Source: Betaproteobacteria bacterium (lineage in GTDB: Bacteria > Pseudomonadota > Gammaproteobacteria > Burkholderiales > SG8-41). Taken from it: 64,000 nucleotides of DNA. Below, one piece after another: positions 54,004-62,605 of this stretch. The position numbers were made by a program, and so were the translations under genes. Position 1 is the first letter of the stretch. Each line of letters begins with the position of its first letter. A model generated the notes under the pieces. That model was not told the origin of the DNA and ran no database searches. It was given only the letters and a program-made list of their open reading frames with translations. The stretch is from NCBI GenBank assembly GCA_021730905.1, contig JAKFYK010000036.1, forward strand, positions 163,734-227,733, in the 5' to 3' direction.

Positions 54004-54981
54004 ATGAGACTCAATCAAATTTTCGCGATTGCGATTGCAACCGCCGCCGCATCCGCCGGCGTTACCTTTGCCCAGGACGCCGCCAACTATCCAGTGAGGC
54101 CCCTCCGCCTGATCGTGCCGTTTGCGCCCGGCGGCGGGCTCGACATCAGTGCGCGGCTGATCGGGCACAAGCTGACCGAGAAGTGGAGCCAGAACGTCGT
54201 GGTCGATACGCGCCCCGGTGCAGCCACCATTTTGGGCACGGAAATCGCATCCAAGGCGGCGCCGGATGGCCACACCATACTGATGATTACCACCACGTTT
54301 GCGATCAACCCGGGCCTCTACGCCAAATTGCCGTACGATGCCGGCAGGGATTTCGCGCCCGTCACGCAGTTGAACTCGCAGCCCAACGTGGTGGTGGTCA
54401 CGCCGTCCTTCCCGGGAAAATCCGTCAAGGACCTGATCGCACTGGCCAAGGCCAAACCTGGGTCACTCACGTTCGCGACGCCCGGCGCAGGTTCCGCGCC
54501 GCACCTCTCGGCGGAAATGTTCCAGCGTGCGGCGGGCGTCAGCATGATCCATGTGCCTTACAAGGGCATTCCGCCTGCCGTGACCGACGTCATCGGCGGG
54601 CGCGTCACCATGCTGTTCACCACCACGATTTCCGCCGCGCCGCACATCAAGTCGGGCAAGATGCGCGCCGTCGCGATCACCAGCGCGAAGCGCCAGCCCA
54701 GCATGCCTGACGTGCCGACAGTCGGCGAGACCCTGCCCGGCTACCGCGCCGAGGCGTTTCAGGGCATGGTGGTGCCCGCGGGCGTGCCGCAGGCGGTGGT
54801 CAACAAGCTGTCGGCGGAAGTGGCGCGCATCGTGAAGCTGCCGGACGTGGCGCAGCGCTTTGAACTCGACGGCGCGGAAGGCGTGGGCAGCACGCCCGCG
54901 GAGTTCGCGGCGTTTCTCAAGGCCGAGATGCAGAAGTGGAGCAAGGTGATCAAGGACGCGGGGATCAAGGCGGAGCAGTAA
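54004..54981 (+). CDS. Bug/TctC-type solute receptor 11
   Basis: 325 residues, signal cleavage TFA-QD (residue 23). Loop PFAPGGGLDISAR, block VVDTRPGAATILG (an Asp-Thr instead of the usual Asp-Asn) and VPYKGIPPAVTD. Only receptor gene on this strand here, transcribed away from the ThDP enzyme gene, so the two may share a control region. Confidence 0.92.
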   Translation: MRLNQIFAIAIATAAASAGVTFAQDAANYPVRPLRLIVPFAPGGGLDISARLIGHKLTEKWSQNVVVDTRPGAATILGTEIASKAAPDGHTILMITTTFAINPGLYAKLPYDAGRDFAPVTQLNSQPNVVVVTPSFPGKSVKDLIALAKAKPGSLTFATPGAGSAPHLSAEMFQRAAGVSMIHVPYKGIPPAVTDVIGGRVTMLFTTTISAAPHIKSGKMRAVAITSAKRQPSMPDVPTVGETLPGYRAEAFQGMVVPAGVPQAVVNKLSAEVARIVKLPDVAQRFELDGAEGVGSTPAEFAAFLKAEMQKWSKVIKDAGIKAEQ

Positions 54982-55051
54982 GTCTGATCAAGACCGGATA
55001 AATTGAGCCTGCGCCCGGCCCTTGCGTGAGTTTGACATCATCTCAGCCCGC

Positions 55052-56101
55052 TCACACCTTCAACCGCGGAAACAACCGCATCGCATTGTCCCGATCAACC
55101 GCCATACGATCAGCGGCGCTGAAACCGCCTTTTGCCAGATCGTCGCTGACTTTGCGCCCATCCCAGAACGGGTAGTCGGTGCCGTACAGTACCTGTGACG
55201 GCGGGATGATCGCGAGCAGAGCTTTCAGCGCGCCGTCGTGATGTCCCTGCGCGGTGTCGTAGTAGAACTTGCGCAGTTCGTGCATCAGACCGTGGGGCAA
55301 TACGGCTTTGCGGTCTTTTTCGACCTCTTCGCGCTGGAAACGTGACAGCAGGAAGGGCGTCACCCCGCCGCTGTGCGAAAAAATCCACCGGATATCCGGG
55401 AATTTCGCCGCGCCGCCCTGAAAAATCAGGCTGATCATGGTGCGTGTGGTGTCCACCGGGCCTTCGATGGCGTTGATGGAAATGTAGGGCATGATCTGCG
55501 AGCAGCAGGCCGGCGTGGCGGGGTGGGTGTAGATGATGGCTTTGCGCCGGTTGAGTTCCTCAAGGATTGGAAAGGTTGCGGGGTCGCCCAGCAATTTTCC
55601 GTTGTAGCTGGTCCACAGATAGATGCCGTCCGCCTTGAGCACGTCATACGCATATGCGATTTCGCGCAGGCTGCCTTCGATGTCCGGAAACGGAATCGAG
55701 GCGAACGATCCGAAGCGACCGGGATGGTCGCGCATGAGTTGCGCCGCGTATTCGTTCGACACCCGGGCAATCTTCCGCGCACCGGCGGGGTCATTGCCCC
55801 ACGCCTGCATGCCGGGGTTGATGAGCGAGGTGAAACAAGTCGCGATGCCGCTCTTGTCCATTTCTTCGAGCGTGCCCTGCACCGACCACTTCGCATGACC
55901 GCGCATCATGGTTTTCAGTGCTGCCGAGTAGTCCGGCGGGGCGAAGTGGTGGTGCACGTCGATGCGAAAGGGCTTGCCCGGGGTGCCGGCACCGGTGGTT
56001 TCGCATCCTGGTAGCAGTGCGCCCGCGCCGAGCGCGGTCAGTCCCGCGAGAAAGCGGCGGCGTTGTAATGCGTCGATGAGAGAGGCGGGAATGGCGTTCA
56101 T
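55052..56101 (-). CDS. Tat-exported amidohydrolase-2 (ACMSD-like) family protein
   Basis: 349 residues, TIM-barrel metal hydrolase or decarboxylase. Metal residues: RIDVHHHFAPPDY near 46 (HxH), YTHPATPACC near 190, IFSHSGGVTPF near 240 and YGTDYPFWDG near 307. The N-terminus RRRFLAGLTALGAGALLPGC has a twin-arginine motif and a lipobox-like PGC, so it is probably a Tat-secreted lipoprotein, uncommon for this family. GGAGGAAAG precedes the ATG. Relatives decarboxylate aromatic acids. Confidence 0.85.
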   Translation of the reverse strand: MNAIPASLIDALQRRRFLAGLTALGAGALLPGCETTGAGTPGKPFRIDVHHHFAPPDYSAALKTMMRGHAKWSVQGTLEEMDKSGIATCFTSLINPGMQAWGNDPAGARKIARVSNEYAAQLMRDHPGRFGSFASIPFPDIEGSLREIAYAYDVLKADGIYLWTSYNGKLLGDPATFPILEELNRRKAIIYTHPATPACCSQIMPYISINAIEGPVDTTRTMISLIFQGGAAKFPDIRWIFSHSGGVTPFLLSRFQREEVEKDRKAVLPHGLMHELRKFYYDTAQGHHDGALKALLAIIPPSQVLYGTDYPFWDGRKVSDDLAKGGFSAADRMAVDRDNAMRLFPRLKV

Positions 56102-56253
56102 GGGCTTTCCTCCGAGGCAGTTATCTGAATTCCGCTACTATAGCGCGTCGGTCGGAACCGCTGCGCGTTCTGGCCAACGTTCACTGTCGTTCCCGCCATC
56201 ACAAACCGTGGTGTTTTTCAGGAAGCATCCTGCGGCGTGGTCGGCAGAAGGTG

Positions 56254-57225
56254 CTATTCGATTCGCAGCTTCGCCTGTTTGATTACCTTGCCCCAGCGCG
56301 CGATTTCGGTTTTCAGAAACGTCATCGCTTCGGCCGGCGTATTGCCGACCGCCTCGGTACCGCCCTTGGCGAGCATGTCCAGCATATCCTTCGCCTTGAG
56401 CGCGTTGACGGTTTCGGCGTGTATCTGTTTGATGACGGGCGCCGGCGTCTTGGCTGGTGCGAGCACCATGTACCACGACGTGGCTTCGTAGCCCGGCACC
56501 CCCGCTTCGGAAATGGTCGGCACATTCGGCAGTGAAGCCACGCGCTTGGGCGACGTCACCGCCAGCAGGCGCAACTGCCCCGCGTTAACCTGATTGATGA
56601 TGGCGAGCATCGGATTGATATACATGTGCACACGGCCGGGTATCAAGTCCGTCAACACCGGCCCCGTGCCCTTGTAGGCGATGTGCGCCATCTCCGTGCC
56701 CGTCATATCGGTGAACATCTCGCCCGCAAGGTGCGATGCGGAGCCTGGCCCCGATGATCCGAACGACATTTCGCGCGGCTTCGATTTCACCAGCGCGACG
56801 AGTTCCTTCACGCTTTTCACCGGCAACGAATTCGGCACGACCAGCCCTAACGGCTGTGTAGCGACCACCGAAATCGGAATCAAATCATTGATCGGATCAT
56901 AGGGCAGTTTGGCCATTAGCGTGGCGTTGATCGCGTGCGAAGGGTTGACCAGCACCAGTGTATGTCCGTCGGGCGTGGCCTTCGCCGCGATGTCGATGCC
57001 GATCACCATGCCCGCGCCGGGCCGATTATCGACCACGATCTGCTGGCCCCACGCCGCGGTGTAGCGATTGCCGAGAAAGCGCACGATCTGATCCGAGCCG
57101 CCGCCCGCCGCGGTCGGGATGATGAAGCGTATCGGCTTGGTGGGAAACGTTTGTGCAAGGACTGGGAGCGCCGCCATTGAAACGACGATCGACATGCACA
57201 AAGAAATCCATTGGGTTCGCCTCAT
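56254..57225 (-). CDS. Bug/TctC-type solute receptor 12
   Basis: 323 residues, signal cleavage VLA-QT (residue 24). The loop is PTAAGGGSDQIVR, without the first Pro-Gly, while VVDNRPGAGMVIG and IAYKGTGPVLTD are normal. The adjacent Bug 13 gene is transcribed away across a 113-bp region that includes a hairpin, so the two may be regulated together. Confidence 0.92.
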   Translation of the reverse strand: MRRTQWISLCMSIVVSMAALPVLAQTFPTKPIRFIIPTAAGGGSDQIVRFLGNRYTAAWGQQIVVDNRPGAGMVIGIDIAAKATPDGHTLVLVNPSHAINATLMAKLPYDPINDLIPISVVATQPLGLVVPNSLPVKSVKELVALVKSKPREMSFGSSGPGSASHLAGEMFTDMTGTEMAHIAYKGTGPVLTDLIPGRVHMYINPMLAIINQVNAGQLRLLAVTSPKRVASLPNVPTISEAGVPGYEATSWYMVLAPAKTPAPVIKQIHAETVNALKAKDMLDMLAKGGTEAVGNTPAEAMTFLKTEIARWGKVIKQAKLRIE

Positions 57226-57295
57226 GGCATGCTCCGTTCATTGGTTGGATCGTGAAGATGGCATTCTACCCGTCCACAGGCTGCGTGCTAAGATT

Positions 57296-57316
57296 TGAGA
57301 TCAGAACCTATCTCAT
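57296..57316. promoter_or_regulatory. Inverted repeat sharing the hairpin arm of 40686
   Basis: TGAGAT and ATCTCA form 6-base arms around CAGAACCT, and AGAACCTATCTCAT at 57303-57316 matches 14 bases of the hairpin at 40686. It lies 23 bp before the Bug 13 start. An operator or insertion scar are both possible. Confidence 0.4.
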
Positions 57317-57338
57317 CATCGGCACAGGAAAAATCACG

Positions 57339-58310
57339 ATGAAATTCTTTTTTGTACACGCCCTGCTTTGTGCGCCGGCAATCCTCGCCGGTGCGGGTAC
57401 GGCCATGGCGCAACAATATCCAAGCAAACCGATACGCATACTCGTGGGCTTTGCCGCCGGCGGGCCAGCCGACGTTGCCGCGCGTACCATCGGGCAGAAG
57501 CTCACCGAGAAATGGGGGCAGCAGGTGATCGTGGATATTCGTCCTGGCGCAGGCGGCAACATCGCCACGGAACTGGCGGCCAAATCGCCGCCGGATGGGT
57601 ACACCCTGCTCGAACCGGCGTTCGCGCACGCGGTAAACCCCGTGCTTTATTCGAAACTGCCCTTTGATGCGACCAGGGATTTCACGCCGATACTGCTGTT
57701 TGCGTCGATCGCCAACATACTGGTGGTGCATCCATCGATGCCCGTCACGTCGGTGAAAGATTTATTGGCCTTCGCCAAAGCGCGCCCCAATCAGCTGACC
57801 TTTGGCTCCGCGGGCAGCGGCACGGCATCGCACTTTGCCGGCGAACTGATGAATATGATGGCCGGCCTCAAGGTAACGCACATACCCTACAAGGGCGTCG
57901 CGCCCGCCCATCTCGACACCATGGCCGGGCAATTGTCGATGATGTTCGGCGGGATTGTGACCAGCGTGCCGGCGATAAAAGCGGGCAAGCTGCGCGCGCT
58001 CGGCGTGACTACGCTCAAGCGCTGGCAAGGCACGCCCGATATTCCCACCATGTCAGAAGCCGGACTGACGGGCTTTGAGGTGAATTCGTGGTTCGGCTTA
58101 TTGGCGCCCGCGGGCACGCCGCGTGAAATCGTCACGCGCCTGAATACCGAAGTCGCGCGCTCGCTGCGCGAACCCGATGCGCGCGAACGGTTCTTTTCAA
58201 TAGGCGCGGAACCGATGGGTGGCACACCGGAGGAGTTCGGCGACTACATCAAATCCGAGACGGCGAAGTGGGCGAAGGTGATCAAGGCTGCCGGTATCAA
58301 GGTGGACTAG
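57339..58310 (+). CDS. Bug/TctC-type solute receptor 13
   Basis: 323 residues from ATG 57339 (AGGAAA just upstream), signal cleavage AMA-QQ. The loop GFAAGGPADVAAR lacks the first Pro-Pro. VDIRPGAGGNIA and IPYKGVAPAHLD follow. Head-to-head with Bug 12 and facing the D-2-hydroxyacid dehydrogenase gene. Signal and mature parts are typical of the family. Confidence 0.92.
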   Translation: MKFFFVHALLCAPAILAGAGTAMAQQYPSKPIRILVGFAAGGPADVAARTIGQKLTEKWGQQVIVDIRPGAGGNIATELAAKSPPDGYTLLEPAFAHAVNPVLYSKLPFDATRDFTPILLFASIANILVVHPSMPVTSVKDLLAFAKARPNQLTFGSAGSGTASHFAGELMNMMAGLKVTHIPYKGVAPAHLDTMAGQLSMMFGGIVTSVPAIKAGKLRALGVTTLKRWQGTPDIPTMSEAGLTGFEVNSWFGLLAPAGTPREIVTRLNTEVARSLREPDARERFFSIGAEPMGGTPEEFGDYIKSETAKWAKVIKAAGIKVD

Positions 58311-58331
58311 AAACAGTCCCAAGACGACTCG

Positions 58332-59318
58332 TTACTTCTTCCCGACCACCTCCGGATTAACCACATCCACCGGCTTGCCGTCGGCGAACGCGAGTAACTG
58401 TTCAATCGCGGTCGCGTACATCCCCTCGTAGCTGCTGCGCTCGGCGTAGCCCAGGTGCGGTGTGCATAATGCGTTGCTCAATTTCTGCAACGGATGCGTG
58501 GCGCCGGTCACCGGCTCGTCTTCGTAAACATCCACTGCCGCAAACCCCGGCCGGCCTTTTTGCAGCGCCGCCGCGAGCGCACCCTCCTCGATAATCGGCG
58601 CGCGGCTGGTATTCACCAGCAGCGCGGTGGGTTTCATGCGCGCGAGATCGGCGGCGGTGATGATGCCGCGCGTGGCTTTATTGCCGGGCAAATGCAGGCT
58701 GATGATGTCCGCGTTTTCAAAAAACGCCTCGCGCGACGCAGCGATTTCAAAACCTTCGGCTTTGGCGCGCGCGATCGAGCCTTCGCGGCCCCAGCACACC
58801 ACTTTCATGCCGAAGGCCTTACCCACACGCGCCACCGCGCCGCCGATATGTCCGAAAGCGTAAACACCGAGCGTACGGCCAAAGAGTTTCGTGCCGACGG
58901 TGGAATGCCAGTGTCCCTGCTTGAAGCGCTCCACCTCATACGGAATTTTCCGCAGCGACGAAATGATCAGCCCCCACGCCAGCTCCGCCGTCGTCGAATA
59001 CGGACTGTTGCCGCTGCTCAAGCGCCCCGCCGACACCACGATGCCGTGATCGGTGCATGCCAGGATATCGAGGTGATAAACATTGCGTCCCGTCTGGCAA
59101 ATGAATTTGAGGCCGGGCAACTGCTCGACGATCTTGCGCGTGATTGGCACGCGCTGCTGCGTCAGCAACACCGCGTCAAAACCTTTGACCTGCTCCACCA
59201 CGCGCGCCGGGTCGGTGTAGGCATCGTTGTGAACAACGACTTCATGCCTGGAAAGCTGCGGAAAGTTTTTCGTAGTGCGAAAGACGTCGGAGTAATCGTG
59301 AATGACGGAGATTTTCAT
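58332..59318 (-). CDS. D-isomer-specific 2-hydroxyacid dehydrogenase family protein
   Basis: 328 residues. NAD domain with LGVYAFGHIGGAVARVGKAFG near residue 150, which matches the GxGxxG loop loosely (FGHIGG). Catalytic residues are seen as NTSRAPIIEEGAL near 236 (Arg), VYEDEPVTG near 266 (Glu) and CTPHLGYAE near 287 (His). Family members include phosphoglycerate, glycerate and lactate dehydrogenases; no ACT domain follows, so feedback control by serine is not expected. Its leader is an AT-rich element. Confidence 0.9.
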   Translation of the reverse strand: MKISVIHDYSDVFRTTKNFPQLSRHEVVVHNDAYTDPARVVEQVKGFDAVLLTQQRVPITRKIVEQLPGLKFICQTGRNVYHLDILACTDHGIVVSAGRLSSGNSPYSTTAELAWGLIISSLRKIPYEVERFKQGHWHSTVGTKLFGRTLGVYAFGHIGGAVARVGKAFGMKVVCWGREGSIARAKAEGFEIAASREAFFENADIISLHLPGNKATRGIITAADLARMKPTALLVNTSRAPIIEEGALAAALQKGRPGFAAVDVYEDEPVTGATHPLQKLSNALCTPHLGYAERSSYEGMYATAIEQLLAFADGKPVDVVNPEVVGKK

Positions 59319-59330
59319 TTTTTGTTCTCA

Positions 59331-59348
59331 GTAAAAATAAATAGGTAT
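59331..59348 (-). repeat. AT-rich leader element, copy 10
   Basis: On the minus strand ACCTATTTATTTTTAC, ending about 12 bp before the dehydrogenase ATG. One T-to-A change (TTTATT for TTTGTT) relative to the consensus. Confidence 0.45.
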
Positions 59349-59388
59349 GCGGCATCCACATTTAAAACTTATAACTGAATATTATCGT

Positions 59389-59480
59389 TGTCGTTCCCGC
59401 GCAGGCGGGAACCCATAACACACGTGCCATATGCGCTATTGCATGGATTCCGGCTCGCGCTGCGCTTGGCCGGAATGACG
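59389..59480. repeat. REP-like palindromic repeat unit, copy 1
   Basis: Starts TGTCGTTCCCGCGCAGGCGG and ends CGGAATGACG; an internal ACCCATAACACA and TGCCATATG are shared with the copy at 63672. The outer parts are complementary, so it can form an extended hairpin in the transcript. Located between the dehydrogenase and the AhpD-like gene. Confidence 0.75.
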
Positions 59481-59521
59481 AGTTTGGTATCTGACTTACC
59501 CAAAAGTCGGCAGAACGCTCC

Positions 59522-60109
59522 TTATTTCAAAGGCAGCGGCACGCCCTCCGGCAGCGGCGCCCTGTCGACATTCAGGATCATCGACACCAGCGAGTAATAA
59601 CCGTTGACTGCGATCAGGTCAAACACACCGCGTTCGCCGAAACGATCCAGCACGCGCTGATAATTGGCATCGCTCACGCCCTTGGTGTCGTGCAGTTCGC
59701 GCGAGAAGTCGTAGACCATCGCCTCGTCGGCATCCATGTTGGCCGGACGGCGATTCTCGGCGACGTCCTTGGCCTTGGCCGGATCGAGCCCCGCTTCCAG
59801 CGCCAGCCGGCAATGCGCGTGCCATTCGTATTGCGACGTCCAGTAGCGCGCCGTCACCATGATGGCGAGCTCGTTGAGCTTGGGCGGTATCGCGCTCTTG
59901 AAGCGGATTTCGCCGCCCAGAGACTGCACCAGATTGCCGATCGAGGGACTGCGCAGCATGGCATTGAACGGCCCGCCCAATGGCCCGGGCACCGCCCCTT
60001 TGAAACTGGCGAGTTTCGCGCGTGGTCCACCCTTGATCGAGTCATAGACGGCGCGCTGTTCGGTGGTGAGATTTTCGACGGGGATGAGAGGCAAACGGCG
60101 GTCGGTCAT
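59522..60109 (-). CDS. Carboxymuconolactone decarboxylase (AhpD-like) family protein
   Basis: 195 residues from ATG 60109. All-helical CMD fold: IPPKLNELAIMVTARYWTSQYEWHAH near residue 94, and HCRLALEAGL follows. The usual CxxC pair of AhpD is not present; the EWHAHC arrangement is of the CMD type. Usually aromatic ring-acid metabolism or peroxide defence; here perhaps a lactone or aromatic acid step. A REP-like repeat separates it from the dehydrogenase gene downstream. Confidence 0.85.
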   Translation of the reverse strand: MTDRRLPLIPVENLTTEQRAVYDSIKGGPRAKLASFKGAVPGPLGGPFNAMLRSPSIGNLVQSLGGEIRFKSAIPPKLNELAIMVTARYWTSQYEWHAHCRLALEAGLDPAKAKDVAENRRPANMDADEAMVYDFSRELHDTKGVSDANYQRVLDRFGERGVFDLIAVNGYYSLVSMILNVDRAPLPEGVPLPLK

Positions 60110-60158
60110 GGTTAGTCCTGATGGTTGGGAAAGTTGGGAATTAAAACAGATTTTTACT

Positions 60159-60509
60159 TCATTGATAATCATCCAGTCCAGGATGAGTTACTTGCATGAA
60201 CTCCTTCAGGCGATCACTTCTGCGCTTCATGATGTGCGCGCGAACAGCGGCAATGTATTGGCGCCGCGCCGTTTTTGAGTCAATCGCGGGAACGGGCACG
60301 TAATTTGACTTTAGCCGATTGCAGACAGTACAACTAAGTAAGAGGTTTTCCAGGCCTTTTCCGCCATTCATGGATGTCGGAACTAGGTGATCTTCTGTGG
60401 CCATCATAAAGCGATCATAGTCGGCCTTTAAGTCAAGGCCACAATAAACACAACGACCTTGGTCGCGTTCGAATAGTTGGAGAAACTTTGACTTCGTTGG
60501 ACTAGGCAT
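60159..60509 (-). CDS. Small HNH endonuclease
   Basis: 116 residues from ATG 60509. The HNH zinc-finger nuclease core is complete: RCVYCGLDL near 22, TEDHLVPTSMNGG near 43 with the catalytic His, and NLLLSCTVCNRLKSNY near 60. It is less GC-rich than its neighbours, suggesting recent arrival. No restriction, phage or intein context is visible. Sits in the middle of a metabolic gene run with 44- and 49-bp gaps. Confidence 0.88.
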   Translation of the reverse strand: MPSPTKSKFLQLFERDQGRCVYCGLDLKADYDRFMMATEDHLVPTSMNGGKGLENLLLSCTVCNRLKSNYVPVPAIDSKTARRQYIAAVRAHIMKRRSDRLKEFMQVTHPGLDDYQ

Positions 60510-60553
60510 GTGAGACCTACAAGGTAACTTGTCGATAAATAGGCTGTCGTCGA

Positions 60554-61474
60554 CTAAATCGGATCCCATGAAACCACATCCGGCGAGCGATCCAGCGGAT
60601 AAAACTGTTTTTGCATCGCGGGCAGAGCCACCTTTGCAATCGCCTCGGGCGTCCACTCCGGCGTGTAATGCACCGAGCGTATCGGCCGTGGCTGGCTGAA
60701 CAGCATGATTTCGTTGGCGCGCACACCGAAAATCTGGCCGGTGACGTCGGCCGCCGCATCGCTCACCAGAAACACTGCCATTGGCGCGACCTTGCGCGCT
60801 TCCATTTTCTGCAGTTGCCCGGCACGTTCTTTTTCTTCCGGCGTGTTGGTGGGAATCGAACTGGTCATGCGGCTCCACGCAAACGGTGCGATGCAGTTCG
60901 AGCGCACTTTGTGCCGACCCAGATCAAGCGCGATGCTTTTTGACAACGCGGCGATGCCGAGCTTGGCCGCCGAGTAATTGGCCTGCCCGAAATTGCCGAT
61001 GAGGCCGGAAGTCGAGGTCATGTGCACAAACGCGCCGCTGTTCTGCGCGCGCATGGGATTGGCGGCGGCGCGGCTCATGAAAAATGCGCCATCGAGATGC
61101 ACCGCAATCACCGAGCGCCAGTCGTCCTCGGACATTTTGTGAAAGATGCGGTCGCGCAGAATGCCGGCGTTGTTGACCACGCCATCGATGCGGCCGTAGG
61201 TGTCGATGGCGCACTGGATGATGCGTTCGGCCGAGGCCCACGTTGAAACCGAATCGGTATTGGCCACCGCAATGCCACCCGTAGCCTTGATTTCGTTCAC
61301 CACCTTTTGCGCCGCGCCCGCACTGTCGGCGTTGAGTTCGCCGCCGAGGCCTGCGCCGATATCGTTGACCACCACTTTCGCGCCGTTCGCTGCCATGGCG
61401 AGGGCCATTTCACGGCCGATGCCACCGCCTGCGCCGGTGACGACAACGACTTTGTCTTGAACACTGTTACCCAT
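60554..61474 (-). CDS. Short-chain dehydrogenase/reductase family protein
   Basis: 306 residues. Complete SDR set: VVVTGAGGGIGREMA at residue 10 for NAD(P), VNNAGILRDR near 100, catalytic Ser in TSTSGLIG and Tyr-Lys in NYSAAKLGI near 166. Extra C-terminal 50 residues (VHYTPEWTPEAIAKV...) recall the SDR part of peroxisomal multifunctional enzyme type 2, so 3-hydroxyacyl-CoA oxidation is a likely role. AGGAAA precedes the ATG. 54 bp after the enolase-superfamily gene. Confidence 0.9.
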   Translation of the reverse strand: MGNSVQDKVVVVTGAGGGIGREMALAMAANGAKVVVNDIGAGLGGELNADSAGAAQKVVNEIKATGGIAVANTDSVSTWASAERIIQCAIDTYGRIDGVVNNAGILRDRIFHKMSEDDWRSVIAVHLDGAFFMSRAAANPMRAQNSGAFVHMTSTSGLIGNFGQANYSAAKLGIAALSKSIALDLGRHKVRSNCIAPFAWSRMTSSIPTNTPEEKERAGQLQKMEARKVAPMAVFLVSDAAADVTGQIFGVRANEIMLFSQPRPIRSVHYTPEWTPEAIAKVALPAMQKQFYPLDRSPDVVSWDPI

Positions 61475-61528
61475 GTCGATTTCCTTTCGTGCTGATTAAT
61501 CGCCCGCCGGTGAGCTAAACGCCAGGAG

Positions 61529-62587
61529 CTAATCTTTCAATGAAAATCCCAGCCCCGGCGCGGCCGGCACATGGAGCTTGCCGTCCTTGAACTCGGGGTG
61601 CGTGGCGTAGCGTTCGTGCAGGGCAGCGTGTGCGCCGTGCACTTCGAGCATGCCGCCGTGGACGTGGCCCGCCATCCCCGGCAGATTCGCGCAATCAAAG
61701 CCGCCCGCGCTGGTCACCGGCACCCCGTACATCTCGGCCAGCGCCATGACGCGCAGCATGGCGCTGATACCGCCGCAAAAAGCGGCATTGGGTTGCACAA
61801 AATCGAGCGCGCCCGCGGCCAGCACGTCGCGGAACCAGGTCATCGACTGGACCATCTGTCCCGACGCCAGTGGAATATTGGTGGCACGGCGCAACTCAAC
61901 CAGCGACGGAATATCGTTGCCTTTGACCGGCTCTTCAAAAAAAGTGATATCGCAGTCGGCGACGAGCGTTGCCAGCCGCTTGGCTTCCGCGACGGTATAG
62001 CTGCAGTTGGCATCGAGCATCAGCGGCCCGGTTCCGATCGCCTGCCGAACTGCACGGACGCGCTGCACGTCGTCGGCGATGGCGCGCCCGGAGCCCACCA
62101 GCATTTTCGCGCCGTGAAAGCCTTCGGCCAGCGCTTTTTTACAGGCGGCAACCAATTCGGTTTCGGAGTAAGCCGGCAAGCCCACGGTCGCGTAGGCATG
62201 TACCACATTGCGCGCGCCGCCGATCAATTGCGCCACCGGTAGCCCGAGTGCCTTGCCCTTGATGTCCCACAGAGCGAGATCCAGCGCCGACATTGCCGAT
62301 ACGAACACGCCAGTGGACGCACGCGGATTAAATTTTTTGGCGAGTGTCGCGTTGATGGCTTCGATATCCAGCGCGTTCGCGTCCTTCAGCGTGGCTGCAA
62401 TGCCGCCATTCAGCAGATGGGCCACCTGGTCGGCGAGAAAGCGGCCTGTAACGCCTGTACCTGAAAGCCCGTCATCCGTCGTCACGTGGCAGCGCAAAAA
62501 GGTGAAGTTTTCCTGGTTGGTGTAGACATCCACCGCCCGCAGCGGTTTGATGTGCTCGACCCGGGATACAACGCTGGTGATTTTCAT
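61529..62587 (-). CDS. Mandelate racemase/muconate lactonizing enzyme (enolase superfamily) protein, atypical active site
   Basis: 352 residues. Overall features of the superfamily: N-terminal capping domain, then a barrel with DANCSYTVAEA near 195 and FFEEPVKGND near 220 (first two metal ligands). The third metal ligand position reads LASGQ where Glu is usual. The strand expected to carry a catalytic His reads PVTSAGGFDC. Hence the standard metal and base set looks incomplete. It may have a new activity or none. AGGATCC lies before the ATG; 18 bp after the NHL gene. Confidence 0.85.
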   Translation of the reverse strand: MKITSVVSRVEHIKPLRAVDVYTNQENFTFLRCHVTTDDGLSGTGVTGRFLADQVAHLLNGGIAATLKDANALDIEAINATLAKKFNPRASTGVFVSAMSALDLALWDIKGKALGLPVAQLIGGARNVVHAYATVGLPAYSETELVAACKKALAEGFHGAKMLVGSGRAIADDVQRVRAVRQAIGTGPLMLDANCSYTVAEAKRLATLVADCDITFFEEPVKGNDIPSLVELRRATNIPLASGQMVQSMTWFRDVLAAGALDFVQPNAAFCGGISAMLRVMALAEMYGVPVTSAGGFDCANLPGMAGHVHGGMLEVHGAHAALHERYATHPEFKDGKLHVPAAPGLGFSLKD

Positions 62588-62605
62588 GTGTGAAGGATCC
62601 TGGCG

